Below, piece by piece: positions 40,399 through 48,556 of a DNA stretch of 50,675 nt. The notes under the pieces are model-generated. The model made no database searches. It had not been told where the DNA came from and saw nothing but the letters and a program-made list of their open reading frames with translations. Within the stretch, counting starts at the first letter, position 1, and each line of letters begins with the position of its first letter. Made by a program: the position numbers and the translations under genes. This DNA comes from an uncultured Mediterraneibacter sp. (GTDB taxonomy: Bacteria; Bacillota; Clostridia; Lachnospirales; Lachnospiraceae), in contig CALWTQ010000021.1 of assembly GCA_944384505.1 (NCBI GenBank), positions 1 through 50,675 on the forward strand, written 5' to 3'.

Positions 40399-41499
40399 TT
40401 ACTTTTTAAATTTTCTTCTAAGTCCGAACGCTGTACCGCCAGTAACAGCACTTCCTGCAAGTGTTGCAAGATAGACCATGCTTGACGGATCGCCTGTTTT
40501 CGGAGCTGTATTCTCATTTGCCCCTACTGTGGTCGTATTAGTTTTGGCTTCTGTAGCCGTTGAAACATTATTGCTATTCTGTGTTGTGCCTGCTGTTTCC
40601 TGCTTGTTACTGTCTGTCTGCCCCTGATCGTTCTTGCCTGCTGTCTGCGAATTATCTTCGGATGGTGTATCCGTCTGGCTTCCGTTATCATCGCCTGTGC
40701 CGGGTGCTTCCGGCTCTTCTGTAGTCGGATCGTCTGTCCCTGGTGTTTCTGGGTCAGTCGGCTCACTTGGATTAGTCGGCTCACTTGGATCAGTCGGCTC
40801 ACTTGGATCAGTCGGCTCACTCGGATCGGTCGGCTCACTCGGATCGGTCGGGACGCTCGGATCGCTCGGATCAGTTGGATTTTCCGGCAGAGTTCCCGGC
40901 TTTATAACCTCGCCTGTCTTGCTGTTCTGAACCTCACCGCACTCAGTACAGGTATGCTCCCAATGCCCTTCCTCTGGGGATACAAGTACACTTTCATAGT
41001 GACCTTCCTCGGGGTGATTGATTGTCTCTGTCCAAGCCTCTTTATCCGTCACGGTGATGGTCTCGTAGTGACCTTCCTCGGGGTGTTTGATAGTTTCGTA
41101 AATAGGTACGTTACTTGTATAACTTGTGGAATTACACCCATACTTGAGGTAATGTTCGTAATCATATTCATTTCCACAGATATTACATACACTGTGATAG
41201 CCAACAATTTTCTGCTCTTCCCAAGCTTCCTGGTCAACTACCCACTGCTGCTCTTCATGAGTCTCAGCAGGGTGCTCGATTGTTTCTGTCCATGCCTCTT
41301 TGTCTACTACCCATTGGTTCTCATAAACGGCTTCTTTATCGACTACCCACTGCTCTGCACTCCAAACATGTTCATGATTACTTGTTTCAGATGTCTGAAT
41401 TACAATCCCCTGACTGTTATTCATAGCGAATACAGTTCCAAGGCTTCCAACTGTAAACGTCATAGCCGCTACCAGTGCAAGCACTACTTTACGTTTCAT
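40399..41499 (-). CDS. LPXTG-like cell-wall-anchored surface protein
   Basis: 366 aa. Sec signal peptide (MKRKVVLALVAAMTFTVGSLGTVFA, residues 1-25). Residues ~40-195 hold repeats of W-x-V-D-K-E-A-W/x-E and HPEEGHYE, with CNICG and CTECG pairs that could bind metal. Residues ~215-260 are (TDPSEP)n spacer repeats, then a Thr/Asn-rich wall-spanning part. The end APKTGDPSS-x-x-x-hydrophobic-RRKFKK is a sortase sorting signal (LPXTG variant). It stands alone, leftward, behind two palindromic operators. It may be adhesin or exclusion cargo. Confidence 0.82.
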   Translation of the reverse strand: MKRKVVLALVAAMTFTVGSLGTVFAMNNSQGIVIQTSETSNHEHVWSAEQWVVDKEAVYENQWVVDKEAWTETIEHPAETHEEQQWVVDQEAWEEQKIVGYHSVCNICGNEYDYEHYLKYGCNSTSYTSNVPIYETIKHPEEGHYETITVTDKEAWTETINHPEEGHYESVLVSPEEGHWEHTCTECGEVQNSKTGEVIKPGTLPENPTDPSDPSVPTDPSEPTDPSEPTDPSEPTDPSEPTNPSEPTDPETPGTDDPTTEEPEAPGTGDDNGSQTDTPSEDNSQTAGKNDQGQTDSNKQETAGTTQNSNNVSTATEAKTNTTTVGANENTAPKTGDPSSMVYLATLAGSAVTGGTAFGLRRKFKK

Positions 41500-41533
41500 T
41501 TTCTTTCACTCCTTATTAAATTCTAGTATTTAT

Positions 41534-41589
41534 ATACCGATTTTAATCGGTATGTTATCAAACTACATTATACCGATTTTAATCGGCAT
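41534..41589. promoter_or_regulatory. Two palindromic operators upstream of the surface-protein gene
   Basis: ATACCGATTTTAATCGGTAT (41534-41553, perfect) and ATACCGATTTTAATCGGCAT (41570-41589), 36 bp apart. They lie between the surface-protein start and the HTH gene at 41642, its probable reader. Confidence 0.72.
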
Positions 41590-41641
41590 ATTCAAGACCT
41601 TTTTCTCACAATAAAATAAGCTATAGAAAGGTGGTGACATT

Positions 41642-41839
41642 TTGGTATCATATACCCCACTATGGCAGACGATGAAGAAAAAGGGTATCACAACATATAC
41701 CTTAATAGAAAAGTATCATATCCAGTCAAAAACGGTTTATAATCTTAAACACAATAAGAATATTACAACAGCGACTTTAGAAACACTGTGTGACATATTA
41801 GAATGTACTCCTAACGATATACTGACTTTTGAGAAGTAA
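41642..41839 (+). CDS. Small XRE-family regulator
   Basis: 65 aa; TTG start behind AAAGGTGGTGA. It is a single HTH_26-type domain (WQTMKKKGITTYTLIEKYHIQSKTVYNLKHNKNITTATLETLCDILECTPNDIL). It is adjacent to the ATACCGAT palindromes and is the best candidate to bind them. Confidence 0.8.
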   Translation: MVSYTPLWQTMKKKGITTYTLIEKYHIQSKTVYNLKHNKNITTATLETLCDILECTPNDILTFEK

Positions 41840-41873
41840 TCTCTATGTATCTTTATTTTTGATATGTAGAGGT

Positions 41874-42197
41874 TTATTTATTGATGCAGTAAGGATTATT
41901 CAACCATATTTCGCTGTATCCTCTGGCAACATTGAACTGCCTATACTGGTATAGCTTTTCTCCATTCTCTAACAGTCTTTCTTTCCCAACCTTTTCACAT
42001 TGAAAATAGACATCATCCGGGAGAAGTTCCATTTCATGAACTACAGGCTTTTCCTCCGGCATGACATAGTGTATAGAAATATAGTTTGACTTTGGATGCT
42101 TTTCATAATCCAACATTTTCCCGAACGGTAAGACGATCTGAAAGGCTGTTCTAATCTCCTCTTCTGTCATATCTTCTGACATTAATTTAAACTCCAT
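41874..42197 (-). CDS. Unknown protein of the element
   Basis: 107 aa; start at 42197 behind GAGGAATT. It begins MEFKLMSEDMTEEEIRTAF and includes YISIHYVMPEEKPVVHEMELLPDDVYFQCEKVGKE. No recognised domain. Leftward, against the neighbouring HTH genes. Confidence 0.6.
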   Translation of the reverse strand: MEFKLMSEDMTEEEIRTAFQIVLPFGKMLDYEKHPKSNYISIHYVMPEEKPVVHEMELLPDDVYFQCEKVGKERLLENGEKLYQYRQFNVARGYSEIWLNNPYCINK

Positions 42198-42294
42198 TCT
42201 AATTCCTCATACACCTGTATTATAATACAGTCTATCATAATACATCTTATATTGCAATACCCCTGTGGATATACTAAAAAGAAAAGGGGTCACC

Positions 42295-42537
42295 ATGAGT
42301 GAAATATTTATTGATTTGGAAAATTTGTTAGAAAGTAAAAAGGTAAGTAAAAACAAGCTGTGCATGAATTGCGGATTGCAGAGAACACAGCTTAATAATT
42401 ATTGTAAAAATAAAGTCTCTCGGATTGATCTGAAAATTCTAGCAAAAATATGCAAATATTTGGATTGTACTCCCAACGATATATTAAAGCTAAAAGATTC
42501 TTCTGAATCTACAACAAATAACAGTTCAGACGTCTGA
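42295..42537 (+). CDS. XRE-family regulator
   Basis: 80 aa; ATG at 42295 behind AAAAGGGG. HTH with MSEIFIDLENLLESKKVSKNKLCMNCGLQRTQLNNYCKNKV...ICKYLDCTPNDILKL, similar in its CTPNDIL end to the 41642 protein. A perfect palindrome GTTCAGACGTCTGAAC (42524-42539) overlaps its stop. Confidence 0.78.
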   Translation: MSEIFIDLENLLESKKVSKNKLCMNCGLQRTQLNNYCKNKVSRIDLKILAKICKYLDCTPNDILKLKDSSESTTNNSSDV

Positions 42538-42539
42538 AC
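42524..42539. promoter_or_regulatory. Palindrome of a repeated TTCAGA-N2-TCTGAA family, copy 1
   Basis: GTTCAGACGTCTGAAC, perfect. Related sites: 44158-44173 (GTTCAGATATCTGAAC, perfect), 46131-46146 (GTTCGGACACCTGAAC, 13 of 16) and 41386-41399 inside the surface-protein gene. Likely operator of one of the element's regulators. Confidence 0.55.
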
Positions 42540-42561
42540 TAAAAAGGAGAGGTGCTGTAGA

Positions 42562-43377
42562 ATGGATGAATTAAAAGAATTAGAAAATTATTTACAGTCT
42601 GTATCTGATGAAGAATTAGCAAAAACAATCAATCTTTTCTTTGAAAATGAATTTAACGAGATTGATTCAGAGTTCCAATCTTATTATTATTCCGAATTGG
42701 ATCGGCTTAGATTGTTCGATGCATTGAATAAGCAAATATTAGTTTTGAAAAAAGAGAAAAGTAAACTAAAGAAATATCTGAAAGACGAACAGCAATACCA
42801 GACCATAATGGCAAATCTGGATACAGTAGAAAAAATGTTTAACGACTGGAAAAATTCATATTCAAAAGAGGATAAGAAAACAGCCTATATAGTCGACTGG
42901 TATGAAGAGTTCGCCGATATAAAATGGTGCGATTTAGACAAAATTTTCCCGGAGATAAGGCTGACTACAAACTTAATTAAAAAGATAGTCCGTACTGCCC
43001 GGGATCACAGCGGAGCATCACGGGTGAAAGACAGATATAAAATTACAGAGCCGCAGAAGCCGGAGCGAAATAATGAGTTGGAAGAAAACCATGTTGACAG
43101 ATCCTATTCTGAAAAGGCAAATGCGGAACTGTTGGGGATGCTCGGCAGAAACACAATGGAATATCTTGTTTATATGATAGATGACGCTCTGATGAATCAG
43201 AATACCCAAAAGCTCCGTTTCGCAATCCGCTTTACATTCGCCCACTTCTCCGATAACAGTACAAAAGGCAAGGAATATGCCCGTACTGATAAACAGGCAG
43301 TAAAAGACCCCAGCAAGACATCAGGAAAGACGGTTGCGAAACTGTTAGATGAATACAATTCCATGTTTTCAGAGTAA
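42562..43377 (+). CDS. Unknown helical protein of the element
   Basis: 271 aa behind AAAGGAGAGG. Long charged helices (residues ~60-100, NKQILVLKKEKSKLKKYLKDEQQYQ), a middle KKTAYIVDWYEEFADIKWCDLDKIFPE and a C-terminal domain with GMLGRNTMEYLVYMIDDALMNQNTQKL. No family recognised. A good terminator follows. Confidence 0.65.
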   Translation: MDELKELENYLQSVSDEELAKTINLFFENEFNEIDSEFQSYYYSELDRLRLFDALNKQILVLKKEKSKLKKYLKDEQQYQTIMANLDTVEKMFNDWKNSYSKEDKKTAYIVDWYEEFADIKWCDLDKIFPEIRLTTNLIKKIVRTARDHSGASRVKDRYKITEPQKPERNNELEENHVDRSYSEKANAELLGMLGRNTMEYLVYMIDDALMNQNTQKLRFAIRFTFAHFSDNSTKGKEYARTDKQAVKDPSKTSGKTVAKLLDEYNSMFSE

Positions 43378-43388
43378 CGTACATATTC

Positions 43389-43411
43389 AAGACCCGGAAG
43401 GGTCTTTTTTT
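43389..43411 (+). terminator. Rho-independent terminator
   Basis: AAGACCC-GGAA-GGGTCTT followed by a T-run. Confidence 0.88.
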
Positions 43412-43508
43412 AATGCGCTGATATGGGGGAAACAGAGAAATCTACGACAATTATCTATGGAAAGGCGTACTGTATAATTGTCTCCGGGGAACAAACGAGA
43501 AAGGAAAA

Positions 43509-43844
43509 GTGTCAGCGCTGATGCAGGTAAGACCTGTGACCGATAAAGAATGTATTAGCAAAGCAATTTTAAATATTCTTGGAAAAGGAGAGTTTACCGA
43601 GAAAGAATTAGCTGAAAAATTGGGCGTATCGCGTAATATGATAGCTAATTATATGAATGCTGTCAGCGCTCCGTCAATGCGCGTTATAAGAGCATTACAT
43701 GATACATTTCATCTCCCATATGGATCCATTTTCGGCGAAGAAGAAATGAACGAAACATTTATAAAATATTCGTCTTTGCCGGAGGATGAACAGCAGTTAA
43801 TTAATGTATTGATCGAGAAATTATCAAGCAGAACAAGGGGGTAA
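43509..43844 (+). CDS. XRE-family regulator heading the transfer/replication genes
   Basis: 111 aa; GTG at 43509 behind AAAGGAAAAG (ATG at 43521 also possible). HTH: FTEKELAEKLGVSRNMIANYMNAVSAPSMRVIRALHDTFHLPYGSIF. It stands at the head of the helP-ConQ-Rep block and may switch it. Confidence 0.75.
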   Translation: MSALMQVRPVTDKECISKAILNILGKGEFTEKELAEKLGVSRNMIANYMNAVSAPSMRVIRALHDTFHLPYGSIFGEEEMNETFIKYSSLPEDEQQLINVLIEKLSSRTRG

Positions 43845-43953
43845 ATGTCTTGTGCATATATGTGAATTTTATGCCAACGACATTGAACACTCTCTCATAT
43901 AAAATATGGGTGAACGAACAAACAGGGAGGTGATTAAAATATCCATTGTATTA

Positions 43954-43972
43954 GCCCCCGCAGAGCGGGGGC
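43954..43972. other. GC-rich hairpin in the helP leader
   Basis: GCCCCCGC-AGA-GCGGGGGC. It lies 100 bp before the DUF961 gene in a gene-free leader (43845-44071) that also has a strong GGGAGGTGAT site without a good start codon. Possible attenuator or leader-peptide control. Confidence 0.45.
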
Positions 43973-44071
43973 AACCATTACAACAAAATTTAATAAGGAA
44001 AAATGTTGCAATGATCTGTCCTCAAATAAGATTATACAACATTTTCTCCGGCAAGGAAAGGAGGAAAAGCT

Positions 44072-44428
44072 GTGGCATCTTTAATAGTAAGAATGCTGAT
44101 CGAACTCTTATCCGTAATTCCTTATTCGAAATACTATTTGAATTCTGTTTCAATCCGGTTCAGATATCTGAACGGACAGAAAACGGATCAAGTAGCCGGG
44201 TATGTGTATACGGTGACGAATACGGAAACTTTTGATCAGATACATGTTCTGGTTGAACAGGACAAGCCATTGATCACGCCCGAAGCTCTAACCGAGTTAC
44301 AGCAGGAAGGGAAGAAAGTTTTTGTCGAGTTTGACAATGCGGTGATAAAACCGTATTACAGTGAGCGTACAAAGTCGATTGAAGACAGCATTAAGGCTGA
44401 TGCAGTACGGCGAGTAACAGATAAATAG
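44072..44428 (+). CDS. DUF961 / HelP (YdcP)-like helicase processivity factor
   Basis: 118 aa; GTG start at 44072 behind AAAGGAGG. The family core is GYVYTVTNTETFDQIHVLVEQ...ITPEALTELQQEGKKVFVEFDNAVIKPYYSERTKSIEDSIKADAV. The ICEBs1 relative HelP (YdcP) is needed for rolling-circle replication and conjugation, stimulating the host helicase PcrA. Its place before a ConQ-like gene copies the ICEBs1/Tn916 order. A palindrome (44158-44173) lies inside the gene. Confidence 0.82.
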   Translation: MASLIVRMLIELLSVIPYSKYYLNSVSIRFRYLNGQKTDQVAGYVYTVTNTETFDQIHVLVEQDKPLITPEALTELQQEGKKVFVEFDNAVIKPYYSERTKSIEDSIKADAVRRVTDK

Positions 44429-44435
44429 GTTTAAC

Positions 44436-44452
44436 GGGGGCGATAAGCCCCC
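44436..44452 (+). other. GC-rich hairpin between DUF961 and the membrane-protein gene
   Basis: GGGGGC-GATAA-GCCCCC; no U-run. Possible mRNA stability or attenuator element. Confidence 0.45.
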
Positions 44453-44474
44453 TCAAAAGAAGGGAGTCGTTGCG

Positions 44475-45122
44475 ATGATATTATATATTTTCGATACTGT
44501 CATTATTATTGTACTGTTCTGCATTTGTGGTTTTATGATCGGGGGATATGTGATATACCGTCTCTACCCCGAGAGTACAGATCGGTGGGAAGACGGCGTT
44601 TCATTCATGGTACATCTGGTGTTTGATCCGCTCATTTCCCTTGCGAAATTCATTTACAAAAAGGCGGCCGGGAAACTGTTGACGGATCAGACCGTAGACA
44701 TGACTTATATGCTCACCGATCAGGAGGCTCTTGATCTGGTAGATTCCTTTAAGGATCATCCCTATGCTACTCCTGCACTGGCAAGCTATGGCCCGAACGT
44801 GAACGGTATTTCATGGATTGATATAAAGGCTGTGGGCTTAGCAGGGCGGTACAAAGAGATTACATATGAGCAGATTGTAACGATCTGCCGGAACGTTATT
44901 GAAACTTATTTCATGAAAACCCGGGGATGCCAGGCGGCGGTCTATATCCGTGTAGCATCACCAAAACGGCTCTATTTCGCAGTTCCCCTTTCCGAAGCCG
45001 GGAAACACTTTCTCGACAGGCAGGAAGTGTCTGCTGTGGAGTTCGTAAATGAACCTGTAGCGGCTGAACCTTTAACTGAGACAGTGCCGGAACGATCCCC
45101 AGATACAGGAGACAAGGGATGA
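44475..45122 (+). CDS. Membrane-anchored protein of the transfer block
   Basis: 215 aa behind AGAAGGGAG. N-terminal membrane segment (residues ~5-32, FDTVIIIVLFCICGFMIGGYVIY) and a soluble C-terminal domain (residues ~75-190: TDQEALDLVDSFKDHPYATPALASYGPN...ISWIDIKAVGL...YIRVASPKRLYFAVPLSEAGKHFLD). It corresponds in position to small membrane proteins upstream of conQ in ICEBs1-type elements. ATGA-type overlap with the ATPase gene. Confidence 0.65.
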   Translation: MILYIFDTVIIIVLFCICGFMIGGYVIYRLYPESTDRWEDGVSFMVHLVFDPLISLAKFIYKKAAGKLLTDQTVDMTYMLTDQEALDLVDSFKDHPYATPALASYGPNVNGISWIDIKAVGLAGRYKEITYEQIVTICRNVIETYFMKTRGCQAAVYIRVASPKRLYFAVPLSEAGKHFLDRQEVSAVEFVNEPVAAEPLTETVPERSPDTGDKG

Positions 45123-45895
45123 TATTAGGGTATCAGAAGTCCGACTATCAGGAGTACGGCTTGAAAGTGCCTGTCAGCATCACACTGGCAAAGCAGACAA
45201 GCAGTCTCCTGATAGCAGGAAAGTCCGGCTCGGGGAAAAGTCTTTCTGCCCGGTGGTATCTCTGGCAGATGCTTTCCTCCGGGGAAAGCGCAGTATACAT
45301 ATCTGATTATAAAGCAGGTGAGGAATACGAACCCTTTGAGGGAGTGCCTGCATATGCTTCGGGATCGGATGCAGTGCAGATGATTCTGGACTACTATGAT
45401 TTTTTCAAAGAGATCAGGAGCAGACGGATCAGGCTGAAGAAGCATTACACCTTATTCATTGAAGAGTATTTCGGTCTGCTGACTTATGCAGAAACGCAGT
45501 CAAAGAAGCTGAAAACCGAGATCATGTCAAAGGTAGGCGAGTTACTTGCTGTCTCCCGTGGCTTAAACATGGGGATTATTCTCTGTGTCCAGAGGGCAGA
45601 TGCAGCAAACTTCGCTTCCGGCAGCCGGGAACAGTTTCAGGCAGTCCTCTCCTTTGGACGGTGCTCCGCTGAACAGTTCCGCATGTTGGGATTTTCCAGT
45701 GAATTAGAAGAGAATCCGACAGCGGACTATAAACCCGGTCAGGCGCTCGCCCTGATCGATGGTCAGGAGTCGGTGCAGGAGATCATAGTTCCGTTGATTA
45801 AGAACCCGGATGTAATGTGCCGGGATCTGCGGTTCTATCTTTCACGACAGCCGGATCTCCGTCCGCCGGACGGGGCGGATGCCGCAAGGCAGTAG
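45119..45895 (+). CDS. Short FtsK/ConQ (TcpA)-like ATPase
   Basis: 258 aa. Walker A GKSGSGKS (residues 34-41), Walker B-like YTLFIEEYF (residues 110-118), SRGLNMGIILCVQRADAANF sensor region and LSFGRCSAEQFRMLGF typical of the FtsK/HerA coupling-protein family. ConQ and Tn916 Orf21 are about twice as long and have N-terminal membrane helices; here the membrane part may be supplied by the preceding gene. Likely DNA pump or coupling protein for a host T4SS, or a dsDNA translocase. Confidence 0.82.
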   Translation: MILGYQKSDYQEYGLKVPVSITLAKQTSSLLIAGKSGSGKSLSARWYLWQMLSSGESAVYISDYKAGEEYEPFEGVPAYASGSDAVQMILDYYDFFKEIRSRRIRLKKHYTLFIEEYFGLLTYAETQSKKLKTEIMSKVGELLAVSRGLNMGIILCVQRADAANFASGSREQFQAVLSFGRCSAEQFRMLGFSSELEENPTADYKPGQALALIDGQESVQEIIVPLIKNPDVMCRDLRFYLSRQPDLRPPDGADAARQ

Positions 45896-45919
45896 CCCGG
45901 GCGGCGGTAAGGAATCCGG

Positions 45920-45952
45920 GTTCACTGGGGGTAAGTATTACCCCCAGTGAAC
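45920..45952 (+). other. CRESS-type replication origin: stem-loop with AAGTATTAC
   Basis: A perfect 12-bp stem, GTTCACTGGGGG (45920-45931) and CCCCCAGTGAAC (45941-45952), presents TAAGTATTA in the loop. AAGTATTAC (45933-45941) equals the nonanucleotide at circovirus origins, cut by Rep between TATT and AC. It lies behind the ConQ-like gene, the place of oriT in ICEBs1, and 1.2 kb before the Rep gene. The rest of the gap 45896-46172 has no gene. Confidence 0.8.
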
Positions 45953-46130
45953 AAACAAGAAAAATCCCTTATATTTACAGCCTTACAGCCCGTTCGCACC
46001 AATGCACAAAGCGAACAGCATAGGTTTTGGGGGAGATATCAAGATTCATTTGTTATAGAAAGAATCCATGCTATTTTATGATTGTGCACAGGACATAAAG
46101 GGATTCCTTTAAAGAAACAGATCAATAAAC

Positions 46131-46146
46131 GTTCGGACACCTGAAC
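46131..46146. promoter_or_regulatory. Imperfect TTCAGA-type palindrome before the 46173 gene
   Basis: GTTCGGACACCTGAAC, matching 13 of 16 positions of the copies at 42524 and 44158. It lies 27 bp before the start codon, a likely operator position. Confidence 0.5.
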
Positions 46147-46172
46147 GAGATTAAGAAAGCGAGGATTTTATT

Positions 46173-47081
46173 ATGAAGAAAGAAACAGAAGTAAAAAGCA
46201 ATGCAGAGATTAAGAAGGAGGAGAATATCATGAATGATGCAAAAGAGGTTAAGGAGACTACAGTTAAAACAGCAGAGGGAACAAAGGAGATGAAAATGGA
46301 TGAAGAGAAGGCAGTCAGGAAATCTGTGGAGACAAAGAAGAAAGCAACTGGAAAACAGGCAGAGAGTACAGGAGAAAAGCAGGTCAAGGGCACGGCTGAA
46401 CAGGCTCCATCTGCATCCGTGGACGAGACAGTAAAAACAGACAATGCCCTGTCTGTTGTTAAGGACATAGAAGCAGTTCGGGGAGAAGTGATAAACCACA
46501 CTCCCGAAGAGATAGACCAGTTTGAAGAGTTGTGCAGACAGATACATAAGGAACAGTTATCTATGCAGAAATCTTATCTCGGAATTGCGATCCCGATTTA
46601 CAACGTATATGTCAAAAGATGGTTTGATATATTAGGCGATTCGGACATTTATAATTTTGCGAAACGTGTATTCGGGATCAGCCGGGGAAGATGTTCAGAA
46701 TTTAAGAAAGTGGTTGAAAACTTCGGCTCAATTGATAAGAGGACACAGTGCTGTACCGGGATCAAGCCCGAGTTTCAGAATTATGACGTTTCAAAATTAA
46801 TCGAAATGTCAAAAATGACCCCGGAACAAAGGGCACATGTAACAGAAAAAACTACAGTTACCGCAATGCAAAGGTTAAGGCTGAACGGGGAACTGCCGGA
46901 GAATACCCCCGAAAGTGCTCCCGCTCCGAAGCCGAAAAAGAGAAACTATCAGCTTTTTAAAGGTGATAATCTGGGAAGCTACGAATCTCTTGAAAAGTCA
47001 TTGCTTTCAAGGCTCTCAGAGTTTACAGACCAGCACGAAGCAGTCCGCAATATTAAGATCACCCTGTCCTACGAAGAGTAG
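46173..47081 (+). CDS. Charged protein upstream of Rep
   Basis: 302 aa behind GAAAGCGAGG. Residues 1-95 are Lys/Glu-rich and low-complexity. Residues ~115-215 (QIHKEQLSMQKSYLGIAIPIYNVYVKRWFDILGDSDIYNFAKRVFGISRGRCSEFKKVVENFG) look helical with an HTH-like end. The C-terminal part is basic. Possibly a replication or partition accessory DNA-binding protein; no family recognised. Confidence 0.55.
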   Translation: MKKETEVKSNAEIKKEENIMNDAKEVKETTVKTAEGTKEMKMDEEKAVRKSVETKKKATGKQAESTGEKQVKGTAEQAPSASVDETVKTDNALSVVKDIEAVRGEVINHTPEEIDQFEELCRQIHKEQLSMQKSYLGIAIPIYNVYVKRWFDILGDSDIYNFAKRVFGISRGRCSEFKKVVENFGSIDKRTQCCTGIKPEFQNYDVSKLIEMSKMTPEQRAHVTEKTTVTAMQRLRLNGELPENTPESAPAPKPKKRNYQLFKGDNLGSYESLEKSLLSRLSEFTDQHEAVRNIKITLSYEE

Positions 47082-47107
47082 GACAGGACAGAAAGAGGTG
47101 GATACAT

Positions 47108-48127
47108 ATGGGGAAAACACTCGATCCACAGCGTCACGCTTTCCTGCTGACGTTCAATAATCCGTTGGATCACGGGTCAGACCATACAGAGATAAAGAAA
47201 CGGCTGATTGAAAATTTTACTACGCTCGAATTCTTCTGCATGGCTGACGAGATCGGAGAACAGGGAACGCCTCACACTCATGTATATGTATATTTCAGTT
47301 CCCGTGTCCGCTTTTCCACTGTAAAGAAGCATTTCTCATCCGCTCATATTGATACCGCTCTGGGAACGCCCCAGAATAACATTGAATATGTGAAGAAAAG
47401 CGGAAAATGGAAAGAGACAAAGAAGGCGGAGACAAGCGTCAAAGGCACTTACGAGGAATGGGGAAACGAACCATTTCCCAAAGGCGAAAATACGTTGATG
47501 CAGGACTTATACCGCTTGGTGGTGGATGATGGTCTTTCCAATGCGGAAATTATCTCCGAAAATCCTGATTACATTCCCTATCTGACTTCCATTGACAGAC
47601 TGCGGACAACGATGTTGACAGAGAAGTACAAGAATACCCGCCGTCTGAATCTGAAAGTCATTTACATAAGTGGAGTGACTGGATCAGGTAAGACAAGAGG
47701 GGTATTGGACGAGTACGGCGATTCTGCTGTTTATAAGGTGAATGACTATGAACATCCCTTTGATTCCTATACCTGTCAGCCTGTCCTGTGCTTTGATGAA
47801 TTCCGTTCACAGCTACGGATCAGCGATATGCTTGGATACATCGACATATATCCGATTGAACTCCCTGCCCGGTATGCCAATAAGGTGATGTGTGCGGAAA
47901 CCATCTTCTTCACGTCAAACTGGGATCTGGAAATGCAGTATAAAAACGTACAGCTAGATGATCCCGAAACATGGAAAGCGTTTCTTCGGCGTATCCACGA
48001 AGTTCGGATATATGAACAGGACGGATCAATCAGAGTATATGATTCAGTAGAGAAATATCTGAACCGCAATTCAGAATTTCATAAAGTAACAAAAGACGAA
48101 TTGAACGAATTACCGTTCAAGCCTTAG
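47108..48127 (+). CDS. CRESS-DNA-virus-type Rep (HUH endonuclease + SF3 helicase)
   Basis: 339 aa behind AGAGGTGG. HUH domain: motif I FLLTFNNP (12-19), motif II PHTHVYVYF (HTH at 56-58), motif III EYVKKSG with Y94 and K97 (Y-x-x-K). SF3 helicase: Walker A GVTGSGKT (189-196), Walker B PVLCFDEF (225-232), motif C FFTSN (267-271). Order and motifs match Reps of circoviruses, geminiviruses and bacterial pCRESS plasmids, not NicK-type relaxases. It would nick the stem-loop at 45920-45952 and drive rolling-circle replication of the excised circle. Confidence 0.9.
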   Translation: MGKTLDPQRHAFLLTFNNPLDHGSDHTEIKKRLIENFTTLEFFCMADEIGEQGTPHTHVYVYFSSRVRFSTVKKHFSSAHIDTALGTPQNNIEYVKKSGKWKETKKAETSVKGTYEEWGNEPFPKGENTLMQDLYRLVVDDGLSNAEIISENPDYIPYLTSIDRLRTTMLTEKYKNTRRLNLKVIYISGVTGSGKTRGVLDEYGDSAVYKVNDYEHPFDSYTCQPVLCFDEFRSQLRISDMLGYIDIYPIELPARYANKVMCAETIFFTSNWDLEMQYKNVQLDDPETWKAFLRRIHEVRIYEQDGSIRVYDSVEKYLNRNSEFHKVTKDELNELPFKP

Positions 48128-48142
48128 AGAGGGGGTGATATT

Positions 48143-48556
48143 TTGGATGGACAGAATTATACAGACAGAGAACAGGAACTGGAAATAGATGTGCCGTTAG
48201 ACGAGAACGGGGAATTGAAATTCCGCAGGGGATACGATTATCTCCCCTATACGTCTGGCCGGATTAAGAGGATATTAAAAGAGCATTTTAATGCTGAACT
48301 TGAAAATATATGGTTCGGTTATAAAGGGCATCGGTTTGAGGGCTACGTAGAGCATTACAGAGTAATAGACTGTAATACAAAAGAAGTGCTTAACGCTTGT
48401 GCTACTTTAGATGGTCTGCGGCGCTTTCTGGCAAGAAATCATTTCCCGCTTCGGGATGAGAAATCAGAATGTTACAGAAATATCAATTTTAAAGCGGTGG
48501 AGTTTATGGATGCGTTAAGAGAAAGATATGGAGAGGAGAACGTAATCGATGAATAA
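48143..48556 (+). CDS. Unknown protein after Rep
   Basis: 137 aa; TTG start behind GGGGGTGAT. It has GRIKRILKEHFNAELENIWFGYKGHRFEGYVEHYRVI, a small alpha/beta pattern. Unknown. The position corresponds to ydcS/ydcT behind nicK in ICEBs1. Overlaps the next gene by 8 bp. Confidence 0.6.
   Translation: MDGQNYTDREQELEIDVPLDENGELKFRRGYDYLPYTSGRIKRILKEHFNAELENIWFGYKGHRFEGYVEHYRVIDCNTKEVLNACATLDGLRRFLARNHFPLRDEKSECYRNINFKAVEFMDALRERYGEENVIDE

Noticed and set aside
40634-40930. Plus-strand frame with GSLGSVGSLG repeats
   Set aside because: Antisense of the TDPSEP repeats of the surface protein; no ribosome site.
43906-44235. 109-aa plus-strand frame before the DUF961 gene
   Set aside because: It crosses the GC hairpin and the DUF961 start, has no family features and loses against the well-supported DUF961 frame.
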